Source: Siphonodentalium dalli (taxonomy: Eukaryota > Mollusca > Scaphopoda > Gadilida > Siphonodentaliidae). From it: DNA of 64,000 bases. The notes under the pieces were generated by a model. The model saw only the letters and a list, made by a program, of their open reading frames with translations, made no database searches and was not told where the DNA came from. This document shows positions 46,180-58,500 of the stretch, piece after piece; the first letter of the stretch is position 1, and the number at the start of each line of letters is the position of its first letter. The stretch covers positions 126,115,989 to 126,179,988 of the forward strand of contig CP136068.1 in assembly GCA_032622095.1 (NCBI GenBank). Direction: 5' to 3'. A program made the translations under genes and the position numbers.

Positions 46180-46560
46180 TACTTATAGGTGATTTTGTGG
46201 AATTTCGCGATGCCTTTGTGATACGAATGCTGATGATTGCAAATATTTATCATTTTCTTTCGCCTGGTAAGCAGACAATTGGTATAGGAAATTCTTAATT
46301 AGTTGGTGCCAAATCGGACCGTGGATCTTTAATATAGTATTATGAAGCATGTACTCACGCTCGACGTTACAGACGAAATCGAAGGAATGAAGAACTGTTC
46401 GGCCAGACGCCAATTAAATCCCGGACAACAGTCGTTAATGGTAGAAGTCAATACTTTCCATCGCTTATACGCTCCGAATAACTCGAGAGATCCGCTCTCC
46501 CCAGTCAATAAGTTAGCTGTAACTAAAGAACGCCACTAAAAGCCGGAGCCCTCAACCGGC
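46180..46560 (-). other. Possible non-coding or partial exon with donor at 46362
   Basis: On the minus strand, TTCGTCTGTAACGTCGAGC|GTGAGTAC gives a strong donor near 46362. Upstream sequence is GC-richer than its surroundings and includes TGACGTCGCG near 46640. It might be a 5' leader exon of a gene running left, possibly the RING gene. There is no direct support. Confidence 0.2.
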
Positions 46561-46795
46561 GACCCCGTGCATTAACGACAGCGCCACAAACCCCAGGTGA
46601 CGACGTCTCACTGCTACATCTTCCTAAGAATGATGCGCGACGTCAGTGCAGCGCCAAGTAATCGAATTTTAAATCGAAATCTCGCACTTCGCTATTCTCT
46701 GCCATTGATTGTGTTACCTCAAAAAGACTCCCTCTTCCCATAGACATTAATTATTGGTTTAATCTAGCGGCGCCGCAAGGCCCTACGTGATGGCA

Positions 46796-46902
46796 GTCTA
46801 CGCTCTCTGGCGTAAAATTGCGCCCAAAATATTCGCCTCGATTGCGTAGTCTACACTTTCTGACGTTAAGATACGCCCAAAATATTTGCCTTGATTTCCT
46901 AA
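46796..46902. repeat. Tandem duplication, 2 x 53 bp
   Basis: GTCTACGCTCTCTGGCGTAA...CGCCCAAAATATTCGCCTCG is followed at once by GTCTACACTTTCTGACGTTA...CGCCCAAAATATTTGCCTTG. Confidence 0.75.
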
Positions 46903-47189
46903 TGAGGAGCTTTGATGTGAACTGTCAGTATAAGGAATTGTTCGGTCCCCCAGGGAAATGTTCGGCGAATGTAAAACGCGACAAGGACTGGCAGTTAGGG
47001 TCAAATATTGGAGACTTGATTCAAATACGTCAGCGGAAATATCTCGCTGATCAAGTGAATTGTCTAGACAACGTCATATAGATTGACGTCATGGAATATG
47101 TGGTATGACGCAATTTCAGGACAACAAATTTAAATCAGCTCAGAGAATGGTTGTGACACTGACAGCATTATATATTACCAATCATTCAC

Positions 47190-47290
47190 TTGTTTGTTTG
47201 TTTGTTTTTTCGTTCATTATCATTCTGTTCGCTATAACTATCATTCTTCCGCTAAAGGCGAATAAAGTATTATATTCTATATAACTATGC
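47190..47290 (+). repeat. Possible LINE/SINE 3' tail
   Basis: A (TTGT)n run followed by CGCTAAAGGCGAATAAAGTA-TTATATTCTAT resembles common retroposon 3' ends. No coding part seen upstream. Confidence 0.3.
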
Positions 47291-47724
47291 GTTCAAGTAA
47301 AACTGCAACATGTTTCAACTTTGTGTTATGCCTTGAACAATTGAGAGTAGTATCCATATCGTATCAAATGTTTATAAACTGAATAAATCGCATTCGTAAA
47401 TGCTATACTCTGTGTTGTACAGCGGACTATGATGCTGTTTCTATATTATGCCTAAACGCATTTAACACTAAAATTTCCTTCGACATAAATTTGGTAAACA
47501 TTACTGTCTATTATGTGAACACCTTTACTAAACACCCGCTGTTGTATTATATTATGCGGTAATTTCGACAGTTCGCTCTAGGGCGATCTTGGACTATCCT
47601 TGGAGACGCACGAAGTAATTACGTTGCTAAATGAGATGTAACGTGATTTTAGGAAGATTGTAATAATACATATATCATTGCAAAAACAACAGTAAAATTC
47701 CGATCGGAAAAGCTCAGAATATTA

Positions 47725-47825
47725 TTAGTTGGTCCCTTAGACCAAAACATCGCGATATTGTGACTTTAGTGACTAAAGCATGAAGCTTAGTTATAGTGGA
47801 AACGTTTTGGAGGGGGAGGGGTGCC
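47725..47825 (+). repeat. Diverged direct repeat outside the giant palindrome, left member
   Basis: AGTTGGTCCCTTAGACCAAA, TTGTGACTTTAGTGACTAAA-GCA and a purine-rich GGAGGGG-TGCCC match 62257-62365 in the same order and orientation. Confidence 0.65.
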
Positions 47826-48282
47826 CGGTGCGGGGGTCCTGTGTCGGTATACATTTAAGCTTACATGGCAACGGCATCAAATATTTTAAGAAAAGTTGAA
47901 AAATCCCACTAATACCAATGAACCTTGTGTTTACAGAAATGATTGGTTCATAGCGTCACCAATCGTCATCAAATGGGATGGACCACTAGAACATATAGGG
48001 TCAAGGTCAATTGCAAAACTCAAGGCCATTGGAAAAATGTAATATTTTGGTCTATTTTCATCAATAGTCTCATATATCGCTTGATGATAACCCGCCCGTT
48101 TGGCCCCCAGATCAGGAACGATAACTCTATCCGACCTATATGCAGTACATGGAGTTTGACCTATATTCTCCGCCCACGCATTGCATCATGGTCTATTTGT
48201 ATGCCGGTTGTGCATGTCCGGACATGACCCGTTGGTTATATCCAATGGGATAATGTTAAAGTGACACTCGCATTGAAAACTT

Positions 48283-48545
48283 ACAAAAAATTCAAAAATT
48301 CAAAAACTTCAAAAATTTCAAAAATTTCAAAAACGTCAAAAACTTCAAAAACTTCAAAAACTTCAAAAACTTCAAAAATCGCAAAAAATTTCAAAAAAGT
48401 TTAAAAACTTCAAAATACTCAAAAATTTCAAAAAACTTAAAAAACTTTTCAAAAAGAAACAAAAATGAAAAACAGAAAAAAATTCATAAATATATGAAAA
48501 ACTTAAAAAACTTCAACTTTTTCTAAAATTCAAAAATACTTTAAA
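48283..48545. repeat. A-rich tandem tract built on AAAAACTTC (left arm; mirror 61582-61853)
   Basis: Units AAAAACTTC, AAAAATTTC and AAAAACGTC, mostly 9 bp, then looser A-rich text to about 48545. The right-arm copy has one more AAAAACTTC unit beside the AAAAACGTC landmark; this is the main length difference between the arms. Confidence 0.85.
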
Positions 48546-50875
48546 ATTAAATTAAAATTAACTGTCTTTTAATATATCTAACCCACTGCCACTTCTAAGG
48601 GTTCCACACTACACCTGAGGGGATATTGAGTGGTCTACACACGTCTCATAAACCCTAGAATAAGATCCAGCCCATAAGAAACACCGCCTCCTGCAATGCC
48701 TGTCATTCGAATCTGACGCAATCCCTACTTCTGGCGCAATGCCTGAGTCATTCGAATCTGGCGCAATCCCTACTTCCGGCGCAACGCCTGAGTCATTGGA
48801 ATCTGACGCAATCCCTCGCGAAACCTACCGGCTGACTCCACACCCATCGGCTAAACGTTGTATCACATGCTTATTATTTGATCATATCGTGGAAATTCAA
48901 TGTTTTGTCATCACTCATGAGATATAACCCATATCCACTGAAAAAGGGTGGATATCCTCTATTTATTTATAATTTTTTCTTTGTTATCTTTTTTTTATCC
49001 CTCTTTTTTATCTACCACTTCCTGTTTTTATTCGCTCTTCTTTTTCTTACAACTTCTAATCCCTCATAATCTTCGAATATCCACTTTCATCTCCAAGTTT
49101 TTGAAAAAATTCCTTGTTTAGTAGCACCTCCAGATGGGCTCTATAGAATTTGAACGAGGCATCCATCTTGGATATTACTCTTTCTATGACTAAATCCGTT
49201 AGCACGCTCTACAGATATCATATAGGTAGCACGCTCTACAGATGTCATATAGGCCTCTTCACATCTTGTTTTCCATAATTTATTCATTCCTAATCGCTCC
49301 ATTGACTGTAACAAATTAAATTACCCCCTCCCCCTGTATTTAGAATACATCCTTGATTATTAATATTTCCTCCTTTCATGGTGTGCATGTTCCTTGGGAC
49401 ATCTTTGCTAATGTGAAGCCACACCTATTATATATATATATATATACAACTTTAAAAGCCCGCGAAAATATTACTCATATTATAGACTTCCCTTTGAAGA
49501 CCTTTGTATGTGACAATGATCCGTAATATTGTTTCTAAGTGACACTGGCCAGTGAAACTGATACTACGGGTATGAACTAGCCAACTTCACATCGTAACAA
49601 TAATAAAAGGGACACTTCATCTATATCAGTCTCAAAACGTGTTGGTACACATCTGTGTGGAAACTAAAACCAATCACTCTTCGTCCGTCATCCGTACATA
49701 ATTGTAATATAATTTTCTCAGAAACCACGGGATCCCTTTGGCTGAAATTTGGTCTCAACATGGGATAAGAAATTATCCATGGAAGACAACAGTGTCCGTG
49801 TGGGGGAGAAGCTTCGTAGTGTTTCGCTGTCGCCATGGTGTTTGTTTGGGTATAGGCATGGGTGGTGAGTGTGGTTCTCATATGGTATGAACTAGCCTTT
49901 ACTGACTGAGGTAATTTAGTGCACATGTCATCACTTCACTGATAACCATTATATGGTCAAATCCCTACACTATCAAACGCAATGTTTCAATAATGGGTTT
50001 TCTTAAAATTTTGACTAAATATTGGTTATATTATACGCATCAGCGATCCTTCTTAATAACGCTCTGTATATTTTCAAACGCATTGCACTAAATGGGTTTG
50101 GAATAGCCATACAGGAAAGGAGAAACTGAGGTCCTGGGTAGGTCGACTGCATATAGCAGTATATATGGGGTACAGACATGGACAGCAATGGGTTCCTCGT
50201 GGCTTCTGGTCTACACATGACATATTAAAGTTAACCACACCCATCGGCGCGCCTTTATTGGGCTATGAAGCGCCATACAGGCTCGAATCATGGCCTTCGC
50301 CATGTGTTTCTATTTGAACCCACATTAGTAACTAAATAAAATCTTTCTCTCCAGGTTGTTTCACGCCATAACCTTGATTTGGAAAGCTTGAAGGGCTAAT
50401 TAAGCTTCAATTTAAATCCCAACATTTTCTTATTTGAAGAACGTATCTGGTTAAACATGTCCACCATAGTAAGCTCATTTAATTCAAAGAGCTTCACACA
50501 TAGTCCCACTAGTAATGATGTGTCGTTATTTACTACAGAAATGGTCATATAGAATACAATACAACACATTTTGGTCACATACCTTAAAGGTGCACGTCAC
50601 TTTCGCAAGATATCGAACTGACCATGTATAGAGTGGAATGACATGTCGGGTATCAAATGTATAATCAGTTCCAGTATTTCGTCCATAAGGCAGTTTTGGT
50701 TGTAACATCATTGTGTATGACGGTTCATTCATATGATATCTTAGCGGTTGCACACGATACTGTCTGTTGTATTTTATGTCTTATATCATGTATATTAATT
50801 GCTCCATGGATGGTAGGAGTATGGCATTGGTGTCTGGTTCTTCGATGTATTCTAGTCATAGTTCATTCATATTAT

Positions 50876-52235
50876 TACTCTAAAATCTCCATTAAATGGA
50901 GAAACTAAAGAGCCCATATTATGTAGACTAGTGTATAAATACTTACTTCATGCATTATTTTTTATCAATTATATGTATTATAACTCCCATCAAGATAGGC
51001 TGTTATACAGAGGAAACAAAGCATGTACCAAGTGACAGTCTGTACCAAGTGACAGTCTCATGTCACGAAAGGCCTACTATGTGGACACATTTTCTTATCA
51101 AAACGCTCTATTATGTAGGGGGTTATCAACCATTGGTCTGGAAAAGGCATACGAGCGGAAGGCGTGTATACACATTTATTCGATGTACTCTTTAATCGTC
51201 GATTTCTCTTTATTGTCGTTAATTTATAGCATTATTAGTAGGAATCTAAACTCGCCGTTATATTGAGAAAATAATGCGTCAATACCAGTCAATACTGCTT
51301 TATTGGCGGTAAATGAAATTATTGAATCATGTATCGCAGCTAAACAAGCGAGACAACTGATCACAACACAAAAATTAGTAATATTTCTGAAGCCTTGAGT
51401 GGGTTGTAATACACAGTGTAAATTTTCATTATTGCTACCATTTAAGGAAACATGCCCCCGATAGGGCTACTATGCGAACACATGTCTATATTAATTTCAC
51501 ATATTCCTTACCGTTCATTCATATATACTCCAAGCTCTCTGTTAATACAGAGGCATCAAAACATTGGTCTGGAAGAGACCTACTATGTGGATGCGTGTAT
51601 ACATATTTACTTGATGTATTCTTTAATCGTTCATTTCTCTTTATTATCGTTCATTTATAGCATTATTAGAAGAAATTTAGTCTAAAATCTCCATTACATG
51701 GAGACAATAAAGAGCCCATATGGTGTAGACTAATGCATAAATACTTACTTCATGTATTCTTTTCACCAATTATATGTATTGTACATCCTATACATTTAGT
51801 CCGTTATACAGAGGAAACAAAGCATGTACTACGTGGCAGTTTCATATGACGATAAGACCTACTATGTGAACACATGTGCATATTAATTTCACATATTCTT
51901 CTCAAAACGCTCTATTTTATACGGGGGGTATCAAACATTGGTCTGGAAAAGGCATGCTATGTGGACGCGTGTATACATATTGACTTCATATATGCATTCA
52001 TAGTTCATTTCTCTTAATTGTCGTTCATTTAATAGCATTATTAGTAGAAATATAGTCTAAAACCGTCGGTATATGGAGAATATATAGCGTCAATACTGTT
52101 TTATTGTTGGTAACTCAAATTATTGCATTATGTATCGCAACTAAACAAGCGAGATAACTCATAAATTCTTAATAGTTCTGATGTCTATGGCAGTTCACAC
52201 AGTGTATATTTTCATTGTTGTTACCATTTTAGTGC
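50876..52235. repeat. ~560-bp direct repeat inside each palindrome arm (left shown; mirror 57892-59251)
   Basis: CTAAAATCTCCATTA-ATGGAG, AGAGCCCATAT, GTAGACTA and CATGTA runs at 50876-51445 recur at 51680-52235, about 805 bp apart. The 51446-51679 block between them is a third partial copy (CAAAACATTGGTCTGGAAGA, CGTTCATTTCTCTTTATTATC). Confidence 0.7.
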
Positions 52236-53529
52236 ATACATTACTGATTTCTGTGTAAGAACGCCGGTCTCCATTGTTGTTATGATTGTGCCTATAACTG
52301 TCCATATTCTTAAAGCAAGTACGGTACCTCTATGTGATATGATCTATAAAAATTTCCATTTTCACAGGTAAATCACGTATAAACGCTCTTTAATGTATAG
52401 TTAAACTGAGTTTTCACATGCAGGGCTATGTCTTTGTGGACTATATACGTGGTATACTTCAGTATATACACGAAGTGAATGTGTTCTAAGTATACGTATC
52501 TGATTTATGTATACGTCCGTGTTTCTTAAAGCAAATCCAATACATATTAGTGCGTTATATTATGATGTACATTAAGTGCCCTTTTCACTGTTAAATCAAG
52601 TAAAAAGGCCCTCTACTATAGTTAACTATTCAGTTCCACGTACGCTATAAGATCTATGGTGGTCCGGTGTGTCTTATCAATATGCCATTATATGCACGAA
52701 TGTAATGTGTTCAAATATGTGGGTTATGATGTATACTTTAATGTTAAAGTATATAAGCACTCTTTAAGATATGCATATGCAGAATGTTGCCTCTTTACAC
52801 TGACAGAAAAAAAAGGAATATATAATTTTGAGTACTACTCTTCATAAAACGTTAGAAAACCATAATCTAACAACGAATATCGAAGAACAATGTAATTACT
52901 TGATAAGCATTGTAAATATTTCGTCTGTTTTAAATAAAATGGAAATATTTCGTCTATTTGAAATACAGTTGGAAGCAACAATCAAGTATTTAAATGAAAT
53001 TTGGACCAAAATCTTATAATTTGAGAAAACGTATATAATTTCTATCGAAGTCTTATAATAAAGGAAGGCTTTGTGCGAATCCATTCGGTCTAATGTGTGA
53101 ATGTGTTCATCATCGCAAATATAATGATGCAGAAATGAATATTTCCTAGAATAATGTTAACATAGCTTGTATTTAACCGAAATAATATAGCATTTGAGTT
53201 AAAATGTTTCATATTAGGACCATAACGAACCAATGCATAAAAATACAATATTTTGTTTTTCATTCTCGATCAAAATAATGCAGGGTTGTCAATTATCAAC
53301 AAAAAACAAATACTTTGAAACAAAAACGATGACATAAGAAGGAATATCCAAGAGCTAGTGTGAAAATAACCCTCACATTTATAAAAAAAAAACAATAAAA
53401 TTAAAGTTTTCGAGTAAGTCCTTCAAATTTATTGAATTTTTTCGTCTATGTTGGATCAAATTTGACACAAAAATCAATTAGCTCACTAACAGTTCGCGCA
53501 ATATCTCATATTTTGAGAAAACGTTTGCA

Positions 53530-54700
53530 ATTTTAGACAACGATATTGCTAGTGAAGGTGAATATTTCATCCTGGAACTCATGAAATATGATAAAAATAG
53601 ATGTAAAGACACTTCACGAGCCCTCATATATTTGAGTTATGAACATAAAGTCATCTCATAGTGCCATTGTACCCCATAATTTGGTCAGGAGAAATATGTA
53701 TTTCATATTTGACCCTTCATCTGTGGTAAAAAATGAATTAAGGGACATGGGAGTGGTGTCCCTGGACATTAACCTAGAGCATAAATTGACTCAATTATGC
53801 AATTTTAGGCAACATTCTTGCCAGGGAAAGTGTATATTTCATGTTGGAACTCATCCAATGTGATAAACATGCATCATAAGACACTTAATGAGCTCTGATG
53901 ACTTTGAGTTATGACAACAACGGCATCTCATACTAGATTGTAAGCCATAATTTGGTCAGGAAAAGTGTAAATTTCATATTTTATCCTACATGTGTTTTAA
54001 CAATCAATGTAATTACACCCCATCGGTCGCCTAGACACAGCGTAAATGTTCTCAAGTTTTCAATTGTAGGCCACAATGTCGGCAGTGAAGGTAAACATTT
54101 CATGTTGGAACCCATGAAATGTGATAAAATGGATAAAAAGACACTTCCTGAGTCCTTATGACTGAGTTATGAACATAAAGGGAACTCATAGTGTATTGTA
54201 GGTCATAATTTGGTCAGGAAAATTGTAAATTTCATGTCTTAAGCTCCATGTGTTTTTAAAATATATGTAATTACAACCATTGGGTCCCTAGAGATCAATC
54301 CACAGTCCATGTGTAGTCCATATGCAATTTTAGGGAACAGTTTTGCTAGTGAAGGTGAACATTCCATGCTGGAACTCATGAAATATGATAAAAATAGATG
54401 AAAAGACACTTTCTGAGGCCTTGGTCGGGAGAAATGTGTATTGTATTTTGACCCTTGATGCGTGGTAGCAATCAATGAAATTACACCCCATGGTATCCTC
54501 AGATATGAAGCAACATCATAAATGCACGCAGTTTTGGCAATTTAGACAACATTGTTGATGGGGAAGTTGTACATGTCATGTTGGAACTGGTGAAATGTGA
54601 TAATAATTGATCAAAAGACACTCGATGAGCCCTGATGGGTTTCAATTATGGTCATAAAGGCATCTGATAGTGTCATTATACAACGGGGAAATTTGTGAAG
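53530..54700. repeat. Tandem array of ~265-bp units in each arm (left shown; mirror 55427-56597)
   Basis: The landmark TTGGAACTC/CTGGAACTC falls near 53573, 53843, 54105, 54371 and 54582. Each unit contains GATAAAAATAGATG-AAAAGACACTT, GAGTTATGAACATAAAGG, TTTGGTCAGGA and GTAATTACACCCCAT. One unit has lost about 53 bp near 54420. The array lies at the inner end of the arm, so ten units face each other across the centre. Confidence 0.8.
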
Positions 54701-55016
54701 CGCTAACAAAGCGTATCTACACGGTGTTATACGATCCAAAATGATCCTGATATAAGAAATGCAATCTAGATCATACTCAGTATCTTCGTATCGACTGAAT
54801 ATATCGTTATTCGATGGTGTTTCCGACATACCTCCGTCTTTACTTTTCTTATGCCTTTGTAGATTGTAGTTCGTCGATAATATATTTCTGCACAAATGGC
54901 ACCCGTGTATTGTCTCGAATCATGGGAAGAACTATCGTCCTTATACCAGCGAAAAGATGAGCGAATATGGTGTGGTATTATAAACTCGCCGCCTTCGTAC
55001 CTCTATTTATCGTTTA

Positions 55017-55110
55017 GAGTTAATGTTCTTAGATAAAAAATAGGCGCGCGTGCGGCCCCCTCATCCCCACTGCCGCCGCGCCTATTTTTTTTATCTAAGA
55101 ACAATTACTC
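55017..55110. repeat. Palindrome centre
   Basis: TAGGCGCG at 55041-55048 and CGCGCCTA at 55077-55084 close the arms. The 28-bp spacer between them is GC-rich and C-biased on the plus strand, and contains a further pair GCGGC/GCCGC with a 15-base loop. Arm differences cluster here. Confidence 0.9.
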
Positions 55111-55195
55111 TAAACGATAAATAGAGGTACGAACGCGGCGAGTTTATAATACCACACCATATTCGCTCATCTTTTCGCTGGTATAAGGACGATAG

Positions 55196-55516
55196 TTCTT
55201 CCCATGATTCGAGACAATACACGGGTGCCATTTGTGCAGAAATATATTATCGACGAACTACAATCTACAAAGGCATAAGAAAAGTAAAGACGGAGGTATG
55301 TCGGAAACACCATCGAATAACGATATATTCAGTCGATACGAAGATACTGAGTATGATCTAGATTGCATTTCTTATATCAGGATCATTTTGGATCGTATAA
55401 CACCGTGTAGATACGCTTTGTTAGCGCTTCACAAATTTCCCCGTTGTATAATGACACTATCAGATGCCTTTATGACCATAATTGAAACCCATCAGGGCTC
55501 ATCGAGTGTCTTTTGA
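55196..55516 (+). other. Open frame with a C2H2-like motif, right arm (identical copy on minus strand 54611-54931)
   Basis: The frame opens after a TGA near 55195 and reads HGCHLCRNILSTNYNLQRHK, which has C-x2-C and a following L-x2-H but no second histidine at the expected place. The first ATG is at 55298, giving 72 residues (MSETPSNNDIFSRYEDTEYD...). It overlaps the inner satellite array at its 3' side. It could be a degenerate zinc-finger exon or chance. Present twice, once per arm. Confidence 0.25.
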
Positions 55517-58500
55517 TCAATTATTATCACATTTCACCAGTTCCAACATGACATGTACAACTTCCCCATCAACAATGTTGTCTAAATTGCCAAAACTGCG
55601 TGCATTTATGATGTTGCTTCATATCTGAGGATACCATGGGGTGTAATTTCATTGATTGCTACCACGCATCAAGGGTCAAAATACAATACACATTTCTCCC
55701 GACCAAGGCCTCAGAAAGTGTCTTTTCATCTATTTTTATCATATTTCATGAGTTCCAGCATGGAATGTTCACCTTCACTAGCAAAACTGTTCCCTAAAAT
55801 TGCATATGGACTACACATGGACTGTGGATTGATCTCTAGGGACCCAATGGTTGTAATTACATATATTTTAAAAACACATGGAGCTTAAGACATGAAATTT
55901 ACAATTTTCCTGACCAAATTATGACCTACAATACACTATGAGTTCCCTTTATGTTCATAACTCAGTCATAAGGACTCAGGAAGTGTCTTTTTATCCATTT
56001 TATCACATTTCATGGGTTCCAACATGAAATGTTTACCTTCACTGCCGACATTGTGGCCTACAATTGAAAACTTGAGAACATTTACGCTGTGTCTAGGCGA
56101 CCGATGGGGTGTAATTACATTGATTGTTAAAACACATGTAGGATAAAATATGAAATTTACACTTTTCCTGACCAAATTATGGCTTACAATCTAGTATGAG
56201 ATGCCGTTGTTGTCATAACTCAAAGTCATCAGAGCTCATTAAGTGTCTTATGATGCATGTTTATCACATTGGATGAGTTCCAACATGAAATATACACTTT
56301 CCCTGGCAAGAATGTTGCCTAAAATTGCATAATTGAGTCAATTTATGCTCTAGGTTAATGTCCAGGGACACCACTCCCATGTCCCTTAATTCATTTTTTA
56401 CCACAGATGAAGGGTCAAATATGAAATACATATTTCTCCTGACCAAATTATGGGGTACAATGGCACTATGAGATGACTTTATGTTCATAACTCAAATATA
56501 TGAGGGCTCGTGAAGTGTCTTTACATCTATTTTTATCATATTTCATGAGTTCCAGGATGAAATATTCACCTTCACTAGCAATATCGTTGTCTAAAATTGC
56601 AAACGTTTTCTCAAAATATGAGATATTGCGCGAACTGTTAGTGAGCTAATTGATTTTTGTGTCAAATTTGATCCAACATAGACGAAAAAATTCAATAAAT
56701 TTGAAGGACTTACTCGAAAACTTTAATTTTATTGTTTTTTTTTTATAAATGTGAGGGTTATTTTCACACTAGCTCTTGGATATTCCTTCTTATGTCATCG
56801 TTTTTGTTTCAAAGTATTTGTTTTTTGTTGATAATTGACAACCCTGCATTATTTTGATCGAGAATGAAAAACAAAATATTGTATTTTTATGCATTGGTTC
56901 GTTATGGTCCTAATATGAAACATTTTAACTCAAATGCTATATTATTTCGGTTAAATACAAGCTATGTTAACATTATTCTAGGAAATATTCATTTCTGCAT
57001 CATTATATTTGCGATGATGAACACATTCACACATTAGACCGAATGGATTCGCACAAAGCCTTCCTTTATTATAAGACTTCGATAGAAATTATATACGTTT
57101 TCTCAAATTATAAGATTTTGGTCCAAATTTCATTTAAATACTTGATTGTTGCTTCCAACTGTATTTCAAATAGACGAAATATTTCCATTTTATTTAAAAC
57201 AGACGAAATATTTACAATGCTTATCAAGTAATTACATTGTTCTTCGATATTCGTTGTTAGATTATGGTTTTCTAACGTTTTATGAAGAGTAGTACTCAAA
57301 ATTATATATTCCTTTTTTTTCTGTCAGTGTAAAGAGGCAACATTCTGCATATGCATATCTTAAAGAGTGCTTATATACTTTAACATTAAAGTATACATCA
57401 TAACCCACATATTTGAACACATTACATTCGTGCATATAATGGCATATTGATAAGACACACCGGACCACCATAGATCTTATAGCGTACGTGGAACTGAATA
57501 GTTAACTATAGTAGAGGGCCTTTTTACTTGATTTAACAGTGAAAAGGGCACTTAATGTACATCATAATATAACGCACTAATATGTATTGGATTTGCTTTA
57601 AGAAACACGGACGTATACATAAATCAGATACGTATACTTAGAACACATTCACTTCGTGTATATACTGAAGTATACCACGTATATAGTCCACAAAGACATA
57701 GCCCTGCATGTGAAAACTCAGTTTAACTATACATTAAAGAGCGTTTATACGTGATTTACCTGTGAAAATGGAAATTTTTATAGATCATATCACATAGAGG
57801 TACCGTACTTGCTTTAAGAATATGGACAGTTATAGGCACAATCATAACAACAATGGAGACCGGCGTTCTTACACAGAAATCAGTAATGTATGCACTAAAA
57901 TGGTAACAACAATGAAAATATACACTGTGTGAACTGCCATAGACATCAGAACTATTAAGAATTTATGAGTTATCTCGCTTGTTTAGTTGCGATACATAAT
58001 GCAATAATTTGAGTTACCAACAATAAAACAGTATTGACGCTATATATTCTCCATATACCGACGGTTTTAGACTATATTTCTACTAATAATGCTATTAAAT
58101 GAACGACAATTAAGAGAAATGAACTATGAATGCATATATGAAGTCAATATGTATACACGCGTCCACATAGCATGCCTTTTCCAGACCAATGTTTGATACC
58201 CCCCGTATAAAATAGAGCGTTTTGAGAAGAATATGTGAAATTAATATGCACATGTGTTCACATAGTAGGTCTTATCGTCATATGAAACTGCCACGTAGTA
58301 CATGCTTTGTTTCCTCTGTATAACGGACTAAATGTATAGGATGTACAATACATATAATTGGTGAAAAGAATACATGAAGTAAGTATTTATGCATTAGTCT
58401 ACACCATATGGGCTCTTTATTGTCTCCATGTAATGGAGATTTTAGACTAAATTTCTTCTAATAATGCTATAAATGAACGATAATAAAGAGAAATGAACGA

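Noticed and set aside
48283-48545. Possible CRISPR-like array (regular short repeats)
   Set aside because: Units are 9 bp of A-rich text without spacers, in a eukaryotic context.
49621-49926. 101-codon minus-strand frame in the left arm (and its mirror at 60201) as a conserved protein
   Set aside because: It has an ATG-poor, low-complexity N-terminus and no recognised domain. Identity between arms reflects the palindrome and not selection.
53639-56488. Several 60-80-codon frames in the palindrome arms as genes present twice
   Set aside because: They fall in the ~265-bp satellite units and drift in frame between units, so they are not under coding selection.
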